From Spirometra erinaceieuropaei (lineage: Eukaryota; Platyhelminthes; Cestoda; Diphyllobothriidea; Diphyllobothriidae), in the NCBI GenBank assembly GCA_902702965.1, contig CACRXP010000019.1:1464256-1528255 (forward strand): 64,000 nucleotides of DNA, read 5' to 3'. The notes under the pieces are model-generated. The model saw only the letters and a program-made list of their open reading frames with translations, was not told the DNA's origin and did no database searches. A program made the translations under genes and the position numbers. Below, piece after piece: positions 21,351 to 35,212 of this stretch (position 1 is its first letter; each line of letters opens with the position of its first letter).

Positions 21351-22705
21351 GTGCCAACACTTGGAAGCAGGGAGACAGTGAGGCTGAACTGTACATACTT
21401 CCATGCGTATATATATATATATATCCAGACTGTCTCCCGCTCCCCTTTCCAGTGACTCACCTTTCATTTCAATCAACACCACTACCCTTACTTTACCTTA
21501 TCAATTCATCCGGTACTTGCCCTAGTTCCCTCACTTATTTTTCTACTAATGTCGTGTTTTTAGCCCTTCCCACAGTTGTCCGCCTCGTTTCCGCCTGCAA
21601 GGGCAACAATATGAGAAGTTATCAGCATTCCAAACTTGCTCTTTTCCCCCTTATACTCGTTGACGGAGGCTTTTATGCCGTTGCGCCCTTCAGAGGCTGA
21701 CACTTGGGAGGATGCAGGACGAGTTTGGCCCTACTGACATAAGATTAATCGCTCTCACAACACCAAATATTGTGGTCCCCTGTGTAATTGGGACATGGTT
21801 TAGAACATGTCATCCTCCACCGACCCGACTGTGGAGAGTTGGATTGGGCAGTCAATTGTGACTTCCAGCCCCTCCCTCTCCCCAACATCCGTCCTTCAAA
21901 ATTATTTGTTCTTCCGTTAAAATTACTGTCAAACCGAAAGTTTCCGACATGCGGCTGTCATGGGGACACGCTATTTTGGAGGCATCACAGACGTCCGGTT
22001 GGCAAGTCCACACAACTGGAGAGGAGGACGGGGGGAAGGGCACAGTCGTGGATGTCCCTAAATAATCAACGTCGGGCCGGACTTCAAGTAGACTCACCGT
22101 CTGAAGGAGCTACCGGCAACCCTGCTCAGAAGCAACGTCGCCGGAAACAGCTGCTGGAATGTTTTGCTCCTACGTATACTGGCACGTCCGGTGACAAGTC
22201 ATCATACTGCTCGTAAGCTGGCCAGGAATCAACCATCCATATGTAGAAATAAACGTCCCCAGAATCAGACTCGGGTTTTTCGCGCGTATCTATTGCGCCC
22301 TTCCTGCGGAGAGCTTCGCAGGATTCGGAATATATTTAATGTCTGGAGATGTCAGACAGTATCAAAATATCTCTCATAGCCACTCCTCTTCGGTACTAAA
22401 GTCATTTTCGTGGTTACATCAAAGGCTTTCAGTGTACCTTTATCACTAAGCGCCAAACCGGCACATACCCATGGCTCTACAAGCACACATTCAATTCTAA
22501 TGTCGACATACCACGCATAGGTTTGGTCGGACACCTGCGGGGCCATCTCGGCACTGTCTGAAGCCCCGACTGACACTCACTGGGTCCACCTTAGCTACCA
22601 CACTTTCTTTTAGAGGCGAACAAGTTGAGCACCTTAACCGTTGCACCAATTCGGTTGTATTGATCCCACCTAACGGAGTACGCTGGACGCAGGAAGAATA
22701 TACTA
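21351..22705. other. Possible 3' UTR, then unrecognised sequence
   Basis: Contains (TA)n at 21409-21424 and an AATAAA at 22248-22253 that could serve as a poly(A) signal about 900 bp after the stop. The assignment is tentative. Confidence 0.3.
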
Positions 22706-22890
22706 GTTGCTGCGCAAGTCTGCTTATAGCCAGAAGGACATGGTTTCCTGGATGTTTCTCGGTACACAAGCAGACAGGGTGGAAATACCTCTTTGTTCTT
22801 GGAAGTTTGATAGTTTACATTGTCGACCAGTTCAAATCGGATTTGTTAGGTCACTGCGTCGGAGGATTTTTATTGATGCACAGAAGCTTA

Positions 22891-23857
22891 CAGTAGGTGT
22901 GCTAACTCATGAAATGTCAACCGAAATGCGTTTCCGTTTCGAAAAGACTAATTAAGTAGGTTTCTAAAACTGGTCAGCCTGCAGAATAATTCAATAATAT
23001 TTCAGTTACCTCAGGATGGCTGATTTCGAACGCACTTCCTTCCAGCTGCATGCAAAAACTACACTCCGTAAAAAATGACTACTTATGTAGCACGAATATT
23101 TTCCATTGATTTTCGATACGCCTAAAAGTCCAATTATATTTCGCAGAAAACTTGCATAAGATGTTCATTCTTTCACTCATTCGGTATAAAACTACGTCTT
23201 CTAATTTTATACTCGAAGGAGGGACATGATTCGGTTTTAAAAAGGTTTCTAATTCTATCGGCCATTTGGCCGTTCATAAATCGTCGTCTCGGCATTTACC
23301 AATGTGGTTTGTACAGTTAACAATATGGATCAAATCCACTGTTAATTTTTATGAACTCTATATGGTTCCCGTTTATTACCGTAGAGAAATGTGCAGTTTT
23401 CCGTACGCGCAAAATATACGGCTTGTAGTTTGGAAACCCTGAATCCAAGTGTAACGGTAGAGCGAGTTCGAAATTATTCGGGAATTCGAACAGATTTTGA
23501 AAACGGAATAATACCCTTTCGTCGAGTATAAAATTTTAGGAAGATGTAGTTTGCTACAGAATAAGTAAAAGCGTGAATATTTTATGCATGCTTTCTATGA
23601 AATATAATTGAACTTTTAGGGGCATCGAAAATCAAGGACAAAAAATCATGCTATGTAAGTAGTCGTTTTTACAGGGTGTAGTTTTTGCATGCAGCCGGTA
23701 GGAAGTTCGTTCGAAAGCCGACATCCTGCCGTAACTGAATTAGTATAGATTTATGTTGCAGGCTGACTAGTTTTACAACCCTACTTAATTAATCTTTTCG
23801 AAACGAAAACGCATTTCGGAATTTCGGTTGACATTTCATGAGTTAGCCCACCTACTG
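22891..23857. mobile_element. Foldback DNA element family C, copy 2 (967 bp)
   Basis: It runs from CAGTAGGTGTGCTAACTCAT to AGTTAGCCCACCTACTG with TA on both sides. Long inverted arms (about 350 bp) face each other; for example CGAAGGAGGGACATGATTCG near 23215 opposes the CCCTTTCGTCGAG block near 23515. No transposase is encoded. Confidence 0.9.
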
Positions 23858-24695
23858 TAGACCGCTCCTTTGTATGAATCGTCAAAGTCTTGATGTAGTT
23901 TTCAATGACTGCGATTACTTCTAGGTGACGCGTGGGGCCTGCCCAAATCCAATCAGTCTTCGTTTAGCACCTGCGATTTTAACGGAACCAACAGGCGGGC
24001 CGCTTAAACCGCCACGAGCGTACTCTGAAAGACGTACTATTCAGTGACGTTTTCTCCCGTTTAACAGTTGGACTGCTTCACATCGCGAGTCCTATGACGG
24101 TCGCTCCTCCGGTAGAGAGAAACTGGACAGCCTTTGTCCGGCCGCAGGGTTCCAACTAACATCCTAAGTGGAAACCTGAACTATACTGGACTTTGAACGA
24201 AACTGGGCGACACCCGCGAAAGGTCTTCATCATTCTCCGAGGAATCTGGTCGCCACCTAACCGGAGAGGCGTCCACAAGCGGCAAGGCAGAGGTCGTGAA
24301 AACGTACCGAATTTATTACTGTCCGCTTGATTGAGGGAAGGATGGAACAGGTTGCGAGAAAGAGCCCTTCCGAAGTATGGCCTATACGACAGTCACGCAA
24401 ACTGGATAGCAGTTGTCAAGGGGGGTGGAGGATAACAGGAGGAAAGACAATATGCCAGAGGAAAAAGTCTGTGAAGGGGGACGCGGAGGATGCGGATGGA
24501 AAACGAGAAAGATCGGGAGATAAATGAGAGGGAGACGGCAAGTGAGGAGGAGGAGGAGGAGGAGGGGAAAAGAGAGGAGGAGGAGGATGACGGGGAAGGT
24601 AAGGAGGATGGGAGGGGGGGAGGTGGAGGTGGAGGGAGAGGTGGATGTTAGGGGGGGTAGTGTTAGCAGTTATAGTAGCAGTAGTAATAGTAGTG

Positions 24696-24831
<136 letters not shown>

Positions 24832-25205
24832 CAATAACGACAGCACCGGCAGTAAGTTCCTAGCACTGTTAGTCGTATTTAATCAAATTTTCAAAAATTC
24901 AGCTGAATCCAAACAGACCCTGGTTTTTGGGCTGTAAACGTCGAATGGACATCAAGGTCAGCAGACCAAAATGAACACCCTGGAAAAACGCCATAAGGGA
25001 AACAGTTTTAGTCTCCAGTCTGCTATATGGCATTTAAGTGAGGACAAAGCCATCAGGCCCCGCAGTTTCGCCATATGTGTGCTACTTTCATTTGTCCTCG
25101 AGTAAGTGGTGTGGATTCATATATGCCTGTTACAGACGTCTTAGAATGCTCATATTAGTCAAAATGAAGTCTGGCCTTTTCAAAGCAAAAACGTTTCCTG
25201 AAACA

Positions 25206-25600
25206 ATGGGCGCTCATCGATCTTTCTTACGAAACTCGCTCGTCCCTTTGGGCCTTACGTGCTCTCTCTCGAGCCCAACCAGCAGCCACACAACGACGCA
25301 TGATATAGGCAGAATGGCATTACCGACAAAGACAAGGGAGACTGGAATGGCCAGTTCTGGCTTACTAGCCGTCGTCAGCCATTCATACTCAATCCTGAAG
25401 TGTGAAACACCTGGGGCTCGATCCTGCGACCTGTTGGTTCGAAGTTCAACGCCTCTAACCACTGAGCCAAGGGCTTGTTGTCCTATCGGTTTCGATCGGG
25501 AATTAACAATGGTAGAGGCGCGCTCACTGAACTTTCAAACGGAACTCACTCGTTCCGTTGTGCCTTACGGGCTCTCTCCCGAGCCCAGCCAGCAGCCCAA
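25206..25600 (-). mobile_element. tRNA-Arg-like SINE, head-to-tail partial dimer, unit 1
   Basis: The minus strand gives leader, tRNA-like head (CTTGGCTCAGTGGTTAGAGG at about 25445-25465), body (GGCTAGTAAGCCAGAACTGG) and tail ending GATCGATGAGCGCCC at 25206. A second, truncated tail (GGAACTCACTCGTTCCGTTG) follows at 25539-25598, so two units abut head to tail. Duplicated at 30.76-31.16 kb. Confidence 0.8.
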
Positions 25601-26249
25601 CAGAGATCTTCTTGGAGTTCCACTTGGTCTGCTTCAAAGCAAGAACGGGAGGGGGGGGGGAAGACGAAGTCCGAGAAAGAACGCTAGAAAAGAACTGTAG
25701 ACATTTGTTGCTCGGTCCATGCTTCTGACCAAACACCCTCTAGTCTGGCCGGGTAGACTGTTACCATCCGCCTAAACATACGAACAGCGTATTTGACCAG
25801 TACCCTACCGCTTCAAGGTCATCCCCAACCCACTGCGGATGCTTCTATGCACGCTGACTCTACAGCCCGATCAATCGCCCTGACAGAAGCGTGCAGACGT
25901 CCCAGTTGTACAATTGTACGCACGAATTGTGACACAAGATCATTGAATTCATAAAGGTAGCTGGTATAACTGCCTCTTCAATGTATGACAGAAGTCAGTC
26001 AGCATACAGTCTGGCCTTTGCCAGTGGCATCTCTTGCCTGAGACATTAATTCGGGTCTCTGTGCGGAGGAAGCGTCTACATTGCTTTTTGTGGATTCTGG
26101 TCCAAAACATCACCTTGGAGTATGCCGGTCTCATCTGATTTTAGATATTTCTAACTATCATACACAGGTCGTGAGTTCCTGGCTCAAATGATAGACAGAC
26201 TCAGGACATGCATGCACGCGTCAATGAGAAACATTCTCCCCATGCCCAC

Positions 26250-26250
<1 letters not shown>

Positions 26251-26346
<96 letters not shown>
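26251..26346 (+). repeat. (CAT)32 microsatellite
   Basis: Thirty-two uninterrupted CAT units, against four at the same place in unit 2 (31805-31816). Confidence 0.97.
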
Positions 26347-26347
<1 letters not shown>

Positions 26348-28069
26348 GTCGTCGGTCTAGTGGCATAATTTTCCCCACACGACTGAGTGGCATAGCTACT
26401 GTTCACTATCACCAATATAGTCATGATGGCCTGGCCATCATTTGCAGAATAGACCTAGAGTCGAATTAGTGATCGTATCTCTTATAACCAATACGACCGA
26501 ATAGTACTACTAACACTGTCACTAATACAACTACCTCTACTATTGCGACCTTGTCTCAGCCACTGACACTTTCGGCATGTCAGATAAACGCTCGCGCCGG
26601 CAAGGTGCGCGTCTGCGCGTCACCTGTTTTTCGATTTTGTGACTAAGGGTTACCCAAGACTTCTTGAGGGTCTAAATGGAATGAAGGTCTTCGGGGAGCG
26701 ACTGGGCGGAAGAGGCATGCACGAACCAATGGGAAACATCGTCCCCATGCCCACCCCCACCCTCCCGGCGGGTCTCTTGGGCAGGCTCTCATTAGTAGCA
26801 ATTACCACCTCGATTCTCCATCTAATCTCCAATCTCTCTACGTTCTCTGCATTGGACGCAGACATCTTGCCGGAGCTGTCGTCGGAAGCGGATCAGCGGG
26901 ACACGCGCTTTGACAGTCCTCTCCTCCTGGATCAGAGAGGGAGCCGGCACCGGCACGTCCACACGCGTCACCGTTTGCGCCCCATGCGCCAGCGTCCTAC
27001 GTCCACCGCATCGACGCCCTCAAGGTGCTCACAGATGGACTCCGCGGCATGACCTTGACGAGGGCGTCTGCCGTCGCGCCAACCAATCAGACTTTAGAAG
27101 GGGAGAGAAGATGCAGATGACGCCATGGTGGAGCCAGCGACACCATTCCAGTCCTTCAGCTAACGCTCGCTAATGAATGTGTACCCCGCCGCAATGAAAA
27201 GGGTTTTCTGTGAGTTGAGAAGTCACAACTGTCCTGCATCATAAGGACAGTGTCTGGGTTGAAGCCCCCTGCCTGCCGTCCCCTCTCCCCCCACCCGCCA
27301 CCTCTCCTTGACATGACAATTTGCCCCCACCCGCTGGCGCATTGGCCCCTGAGGACCACTGGACATGCGTACAGCGCTTGGCAGAGCGAAGCGAAGCCAC
27401 TTTCCGCAACTGTCGACAGCCCTTCTCACCGCGGGCTCTAGCACGTGCGGACGTGGACTTACATTGAAAAAAAAACACAAAGGTTTTGCTAGTTTCACCC
27501 GTGTGCGCTCTCTCTGTCGGTCTAGGGGGAATCGGCAGTTGTGGGACCCCTTCCCACACCACATCCGCTGAATGGTTGCAGTGAGTAGCTGACAAAGGAC
27601 ATTACATTGAATCCAGTTGTTTCTTTGGCTGCCTTCTTGTTGGGACACTCAAAAGGATGTACAAAGACATACCTTCGGAGGACCGGCACGGGCGTGACGT
27701 CGCGCTATGTGCCGGCTTTTCGATTTTGACGAGTCGTAAAGCCGAACAGACAAGCGGTAATCGAGAGGGGGCTGAGAGTTGACAGACTGACAGTCAAGTG
27801 GTTTCGCAATTGGTTTGCCGGCCACTGAAGACCCACGACTAGCGAAATTCAGGGGGAGAGCGAAGCTTAAAAGTAGTCACTGGTCGGGATTATTTTGACT
27901 TTTGAAGGAAGGCATTTCTAAAATGTTCTTAAACCACTCTTCGAGGGTAGTCGTGGAGTCTGGGGTTTGGGCGTGTGACTTAAATAAAGGCAGCTAGTGG
28001 GGACTTACCAATACGTGCGCATTGCGATTGCTAGCCAGTGCTGTGCTTGAGGATACATTTGGTAATGGT

Positions 28070-28170
28070 GTAGCAGTAGCAGAAGTAGTGGCAGTGGTGG
28101 TAATAGTAGCAATGGTAGTGGCAGTAATAGTGGTACTAGTGATAGTAGTGGTAGTAGTAGCAGTAGTGGC

Positions 28171-28217
<47 letters not shown>

Positions 28218-28224
28218 AAGTGGC

Positions 28225-28256
<32 letters not shown>

Positions 28257-28318
28257 CAGCAGCAGCAGCAGCAGTAATAGTAGTGGTAGTGGCAGTAGTG
28301 GTGGTGGTATTAGCAGTG
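28070..28318 (+). repeat. Imperfect (TAG)n at the duplication junction
   Basis: TAG, TGG and CAG units run up to the exact start of unit 2. The matching tract at 33440-33614 ends in unique sequence. Confidence 0.95.
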
Positions 28319-28507
28319 GTTGCTGCGTAAGTCTGCTTATAGCCAGAAGGACATGGATTCCTGGATGTTTCTTGGTAAACAATCAGACAGGGTGGAAATA
28401 CCTCTTTCTTCTTGGAAGTTTAATAGTTTACATTCTTGAACAGCTCAACTAATTCGGGTTTGTTAGGTCACTGCCTCAGAGGATTTTTATTGATGCACAG
28501 AAGCTTA

Positions 28508-29485
28508 CAGTAGGTGGGCTAACTCATGAAATGTCAACCGAAATTCTGAAATGCGTTTTCGTTTCGAAAAGACTAATTAAGTTGGTTTCTAAAACTAGAC
28601 AGCCTGCAGAATAATTCAACAATATTTCAGTTACCTCAGGATGGCAGATTTCGAACGAACTTCCTTCCAGCTGCATGCAAAAACTGCACTCCGTAAAAAA
28701 TGACTACTTATGTAGCATTAATATTTTTCATTGGTTTTCGATACGCCTAAAATTTAATTATATTTCGCGGAAAACATGCATAAGATGTTGATTCTTTCAC
28801 TCATTCGGTAGAAAACTACATATTCTTCTAATTTTATACTCGAAGGAGGGACATAATTCGGTTTTAAAAGGGTTTCTAATTCTATCGGCCATTTGGCCGT
28901 TCATAAATCGTCGTCTCGGCATTTACCAATGCGGTTTGTAAAGTTAACAATATGGATCAAATCCACTGTTAATTTTTATGAACTCTATATGGTTCCCCTT
29001 TATTACCGTAGAGAAATGTGCAGTTTTCCGTACGCGGAAAATATACGGCTTGTAGTTTGGAAACCCTGAATCCAAGTGTAACGGAAGAGCGGGTTCGAAA
29101 TTATTCGGGAATTAGAAAAGATTTTGAAAACGAAATAATACCCTTTCGTCTAGTATAAAATTTTAGGAAGATGTAGTTTTCTACCGAATAAGTGAAAGGG
29201 TGAATATTTTTATGCATGTTTTCTATGAAATATAATTAAACTTTTAGGGGCATCGAAAATCAAGGACAAAAATTCATGCTATGTAAGTAGTCGTTTTTAC
29301 AGGGTGTAGTTTTTGCATGCAGCCGGTAGGAAGTTCGTTCGAAAGCCGACATCCTGCCGTAACTGAATTAGTATAGATTTATGTTGCAGGCTGACTAGTT
29401 TTACAACCCTACTTAATTAATCTTTTCGAAACGAAAACGCATTTCGGAATTTCGGTTGACATTTCATGAGTTAGCCCACCTACTG
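28508..29485. mobile_element. Foldback DNA element family C, copy 3 (978 bp)
   Basis: The duplicate of copy 2, with the same TA flanks and neighbouring sequence, so it was copied with the unit and not inserted separately. Confidence 0.9.
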
Positions 29486-30326
29486 TAGACCGCTCCTTTG
29501 TATGAATCGTCAAAGTCTTGATGTAGTTTTCAATGACTGCGATTACTTCTAGGTGACGCGTGGGGCCTGCCCAAATCCAATCAGTCTTCGTTTAGCACCT
29601 GCGGTTGTAACGGAACCAACAGGTGGGCCGCTTAAACCTCCACGAGAGTACTCTGAAAGACGTACTATTCAGTGACGTTTTCTCACGTTTAACAATTGGA
29701 CTGCTTCACATCGAGAGTCCTATGACGGTCGCTCCTCCGGTAGAGAGAAACTGGACAGCCTTTGTCCGGCCGCAGGGTTCCAACTAACATCCTAAGTGGA
29801 AACCTGAACACTACTGGAATTTGAACGAAACTGGGCAACACCCGCGGAAGGGCTTCATCATTCTCAGAGGAATCTGGTCGCCACCTAACCGGAGAGGCGT
29901 CCACAAGCGGCAAGGCAGAGGTCGTGAAAACGTACCGAATTTATTACTGTCCGCTTGATTGAGGGAAGGATGGAACAGGTTGCGAGAAAGCGCCCTTCCG
30001 AAGTATGGCCTATACGACAGTCACGCAATCTGGATAGCAGTTGTCAAGGGGGGTGGAGGATAACAGGAGGAAAGACGATATGCCAGAGGAAAAAAGTCTG
30101 TGAAGGGGAACGCGGAGGATGCGGATGGAAAACGAGAAAGATCGGGAGATAAATGAGAGGGAGACGGCAAGTGAGGAGGAGGTGGGCGAGGGCAGATGGA
30201 GGAGCAGGAAGAGGGGAAAAGAGAGGAGAATGAGGATGACGGGGAAGGGAAGAAGGATGGGAGGGGGGGAGGTGGAGGTGGAGGGAGAGGTGGCTGTTAG
30301 GGGGGGTAGTGTTAGCAGTTATAGGA

Positions 30327-30328
30327 GC

Positions 30329-30383
<55 letters not shown>
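30327..30383 (+). repeat. (TAG)n microsatellite, short allele in unit 2
   Basis: About 19 AGT units at the site homologous to 24696-24831. Confidence 0.95.
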
Positions 30384-30384
<1 letters not shown>

Positions 30385-30762
30385 CAATAACGACAGCACC
30401 GGCAGTAAGTTACTAGCACTGTTAGTCGTATTTAATCCAATTTTCAAAAATTCAGCTGAATCCAAACAGACCCTGGTTTTTGGGCTGTAAAGGTCGGATG
30501 GACATCAAGGTCAGCAGACCAAAATGAACACCCTGGAAAAATGTCATAAGGGAAACAGTTTCAGTCTCCAGCCTGCTATATGGCATTTGAGTGATGACAA
30601 AGCCATCACGCCCCGCAGTTTCGCCAAATGTGTGCTACTTTCATTTGCCCTCGAGTAAATGGTGTGGATTCATATATGCCTGTTGCAGACGTCTTAGAAT
30701 GCTCATATTAGTCAAAATGAAGTCTGACCTTTTCAAAGCAAAAACGTTTCCTGAAACAGTTG

Positions 30763-31160
30763 TCGCTCATCGATCGTTCTTACCGAACTCGCTCGTCCCG
30801 TTGTGCCTTACGTGCTCTCTCTCGGGCCCAGCCAGCAGCCACACAACGACGCATGATATAGGCAGAATGGCATTACCGACAAAGACAAGGGAGACTGGAA
30901 TAGCCAGTTCTGGCTTACTAGCCGTCGTCAACCATTCATACTCAACCCTGAAGTGTGAAACACCTGGGGCTCAATCCTGCGACCTGTTGGTTAGAAGTCC
31001 AACGCCTCTAACCACTGAGCCAAGGGCTTGTTATCCTGTCGGTTTCGATCGGGAATTAACAATGGTAGAGTCGCGCTCACTGAACTTTCATACGGAACTC
31101 ACTCGTTCCGTTGTGCCTTACGGGCTCTCTCCCGAGCCTAGCCAGCATCCCAACACACAT
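30763..31160 (-). mobile_element. tRNA-Arg-like SINE partial dimer, unit 2
   Basis: Same structure as 25206-25600, with point changes. The tRNA-like head here reads GGACTTCTAACC, closer to a tRNA-Arg(TCT) anticodon arm than the unit 1 copy. Confidence 0.8.
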
Positions 31161-33439
31161 GTTCTAGGAGTTCCACCTGGTCTGTTTCAAAGCAAGAACG
31201 GGGGGGGGGGGGCCGAAGGCGAAGTCTGAGAAAGAACGCTAGAAAAGAACTGTAGACATTTGTTGCTCGGTCCATGCTTCTGACCAAACACCCTCTGGTC
31301 TGGCCGGGTAGACTGTTACCAGCCGCCTAAACATACGAACAGCGTCTTTGGCCAGTACCCTACCGCTTCAAGGCCATCCCCAACCCACTGCAGATGCTTC
31401 TACGCATGTTGACGCTACAGCCCGACCAATCGCCTTGAAAGAAGCGTGCAGACGTCCCATGTGTACAATTGTACGCACGAATTGTGACACAAGATCATTG
31501 AATTCATAAAGGTAGCTGGTATAACTGCCTCTTCAATGTATGACAGAAGTCAGTCAGCATACAGTCTGGCCTTGGCCAGTGGCATCTCTTGCCTGAGACA
31601 TTAATTCGGGTCTGTGTGCGGAGGAAGCGTCTACATTGCTTTTTGTGGATTCTGGTCCAAAACATCACCCTGGCGTATGCCGGTCTCATCTGATTTTAGT
31701 ATTTCTAACTATCATACACAGTTCGTGAGTTCCTGGCTCAAATGATAGACAGACTCAGGACATGCATGCACGCGTCAATGAGAAACACTCTCCCCATGCC
31801 CACTCATCATCATCATCGTCGGTCTAGTGGCATAATTTTCCCCACACGACTGAGTGGCATAGCTACTGTTCACCATCACCAATATAGTCATGATGGCCTG
31901 GCCATCATTTGCAGAATAGACCTAGAGTCGAATTAGTGATCGTATCTCTTATAACCAATACGACCGACTAGTACTACTAACACTGTCACTAATACTACTA
32001 CGTCTACTATTGCGACCTTGTCCTCAGCCACTGACACTTTCGGCATGTCAGATAAACGCTCGCGCCGGCAAGGTGCGCGTCTGCGCGTCACCTGTTTTTC
32101 TATTTTGTGACTAAGGGTTACCCAAGACTTCTTGAGGGTCTAAATGGAATGAAGGTCTTCGGGGAGCGACTGGGCGGAAGAGGCATGCACGAACCAATGG
32201 GAAACATCGTCCCCATGCCCACCCCCACCCTCCTGGCGGGCCTCTTGGGCAGACATCTTGCCGGAGCTGTCGTCGGAAGCGGATCAGCGGGACACGCGCT
32301 TTGACAGTCCTCTCCTCCTGGATCAGAGAGGGAGCCGGCACCGGCACGTCCACACGCGTCACCGTTTGCGCCCCATGCGCCAGCGTCCTACGTCCACCGC
32401 ATCGACGCCCTCAAGGTGCTCACAGATGGACTCCGCGGCATGACCTTGACGAGGGCGTCTACCGTCGCGCCAACCAATCAGACTTTAGGAGGGGAGAGAA
32501 GATGCAGATGACGCCATGGTGGAGCCAGCGACACTATTCCAGTCCTTCAGCTAACGCTTGCTAATGAATGTGTACCCCGCCGCAATGAAAAGGGTTTTCT
32601 GTGAGTTGAGAAGTCACAACTGTCCTGCTTCATAAGGACAGTGTCTGGGTTGAAGCCCCCTGCCTGCCGTCCCCTCTCTCCCCACCCGCCACCTCTCCTT
32701 GAGATGACAATTTGCCCCCACCCGCTGGCGCATTGTCCCCTGAGGACCACTGGACATGCGTACAGCGCTTGGCAGAGCGAAGCGAGGCCACTTTCCGCAA
32801 CTGTCGACAGCCCTTCTCACCGCGGGCTCCAGCACGTGCGGACGTGGACTTACATTGAAAAAAAAACACAAAGGTTTTGCTAGTTTCACCCGTGCGCGCT
32901 TACTGTCGGCCTCGGGGGAATCGGCAGTTGTGGGACCCCTTCCCACACCACATCCGCTGAATGGTTGTAGTGAGTAGCTGACAAAGGACATTACATTGAA
33001 TCCAGTTGTTTCTTTGGCTGCCTTCTTGTTGGGACACTCAAAAGGATGTACAAAGACGCGCCTTCGGAGGAGCGGCACGGGCGTGACGTCGCGCTATGTG
33101 CCGGCTTTTCGATTTGACAAGTAGTAAAACCGAGTAGACAAGCGGTAGTCAAGAGGGTGCTGAGAGTTGACAGACTGACAGTCAAGTGGTTTTGCCACTG
33201 GTTTGCCGGCCACTGACTAGCGAACTTCAGGCGGAGAGCAACGCTTAAAAGTAGTCACTGGTCGGGAGTAATTAGACTTTTGAAGGAAGGCATTGCTAAA
33301 ATGTTCTTAAACCACTCTTCGAGGGCAGTCGTGGAGTCTGGGGTTTGGGCGTGCGACTTAAATAAAGGCAACTAGTGGGGACTTACCAATACGTGCGCAT
33401 TGCGATTGGTAGCCAGTGCTGTGCTTGAGGATACATTTG

Positions 33440-33520
33440 GTAGTGGCGGTAGCAGTAGCAGAAGTAGTGGCAATGGTAGTAATAGTAGTGGCAGTAATAG
33501 TGGTAGTAGTGTCAGTAGTG

Positions 33521-33590
<70 letters not shown>

Positions 33591-33614
33591 CAGTAGTGGT
33601 GGTATTAACAGTGG
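33440..33614 (+). repeat. Imperfect (TAG)n at the end of unit 2
   Basis: GTAGCAGTAGCAGAAG start, then pure TAG and a GGTGGTATTAACAGTGG end, homologous to 28070-28318. Confidence 0.95.
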
Positions 33615-34108
33615 TTATGTCAATACTGGGATCGACAGTGGAGAGAACTCTCGTTAATCCTCCCGACTGGTTCGAAACTTGCCAAGCCGGGTAGTCGATC
33701 GATTCAAGTAACCAGTGGCCGGAACAACCTGATCTGATTGTATTTGTGTCTTGTTTATCTGACAGTTCGATCATTCGTCCTACTTTGATGCGACTAATGT
33801 TCACACAAATGTTGCAAAACTTCTGCAGGTACATTCAGGCCATTCAAAATACTGCCGATACCGGCACAGGCGCTGACTTCTCTGTCCTCCACCCCCTTCT
33901 CTGCCGCCACGCCTCCAGCTCCTTCTCACTCAGCCATTGTTTGCTTGAAAAAAGCTGGGAATAATTTATCTGCGCACAGGCAACTCGGGCAACGAGGTGT
34001 GCGGCAGACAAAGAGAACTTTGAAAAAGTCGACGAGTGAGACCCGCCTGCAGCAGCGAGGAGAAGGCAGTGGGAAGCGTTCACAGAATCGGTGAATTCAA
34101 TGACGACC

Positions 34109-34167
34109 TCCTCCTCCTCCTCCTCCTCCTCCTCCTCCTCCTCCTCCTCCTTCTCATCACCATCATC

Positions 34168-34230
<63 letters not shown>
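34109..34230 (+). repeat. Compound (CTC)n(ATC)n microsatellite
   Basis: About 14 CTC units, a short interruption, then about 20 CAT units. Confidence 0.95.
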
Positions 34231-34379
34231 GTATTCAGTCATCGAATGGGCCCGACTAATCTCCGTACTTCATACAACGGAGGCTGAGAAAAACACCAGG
34301 CTTCCGACGTTCTGCGACGAGACAGTGGGGCTGGGGGTGGGAATTGCGGGTGCATTTGTAAAAATAATATTTGCATAAT

Positions 34380-34890
34380 GCGATATGGCTGTATCTGAAG
34401 TTAGCTCCTTTGTTGGACTGAATGACTAGCTTTTCGTTGAGGGATGGACCAGATTTTTTGCCGTGATAACCATTCAGAGGGAAGTGGAGGCATTCGCTGT
34501 ATGAGTGTTTCACCTCCCTTCGAGTATAAGCCAAGAATCGCATTTTCATTACTAGTGATGCATACATTTGTTCTCAAAACCTGAATGGTCACACGACAGT
34601 TTTGGCAGATGGAGTTAAACTCTGATAACTTCAAGGAAATAAACGCATACATTTCTCCACTGCCGACTGATCATTAATATGCATTTTGGTCGTGCCAAAA
34701 TGCTTTCGTTAGAGGCGATGTACCCACTCGAATAAAAGTAGGTCTGAAATTTATTATCCCAAGGTATTTTCGGGGGTCTGATTTGTATGGTCCCCTAAAT
34801 AGGACATGGGAATGGCTACGTCCCACCCAAGAAATAAAGATAAACCCGAGCATAATTCCGGAGAGGGCAAAATATTCCTGTGTCCTAGCC
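34380..34890. other. Nothing recognised
   Basis: No repeat copy, exon or RNA gene could be supported. Confidence 0.4.
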
Positions 34891-34899
34891 CCAACAATA

Positions 34900-35060
34900 A
34901 ACCCGATGTGAGACTAAACCGCCGCCCTAAACTTGACCCTAACCCTATCCCACACCTTAACTCCGCAGTTACCACTAGACCCTAGCTTAATCCCAAACTT
35001 GACTCTGGATTACCTTACCGTTAACTTAAAATCTAGCCTTCAGCCTTATCCTAAGCGACC
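34900..35060 (-). repeat. Degenerate CTAACC-like minisatellite
   Basis: Loose repeats such as CCCTAAAC, CCCTAACCCTATCCC and CCTTAACTCC, resembling decayed telomere-type repeats. Similar but weaker repeats lie at 4590-4680. No terminal inverted repeats were identified for this stretch. Confidence 0.5.
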
Positions 35061-35212
35061 CGCGTTGCAGGCTGTTCCTGCTCTCATGTCCTCTTATGGG
35101 GGACATATACGTCAGTCCTCCCGGTATTTCTCTAGAAGCACCACTTTCCTGACTTTATGCCGTCATCTGTTTCTTTGGTCCGGTACAACTACATGAGTCC
35201 GTAAGAATGATC

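Larger units (their letters stand above)
28319..33614 (+). repeat. Tandem duplication, unit 2 (about 5.3 kb)
   Basis: Second copy of the unit. Differences from unit 1 include shorter (TAG)n and (CAT)n tracts and a deletion of about 77 bp near 32250 relative to 26787-26863, with GCAG at both edges of the lost segment. The unit ends in the (TAG)n tract, after which sequence is unique (TGTCAATACTGGG). Confidence 0.93.

Noticed and set aside
28005..28382. Poly-Leu frame on the minus strand (also 41979-42314)
   Set aside because: Microsatellite translation; no conservation or splice context.
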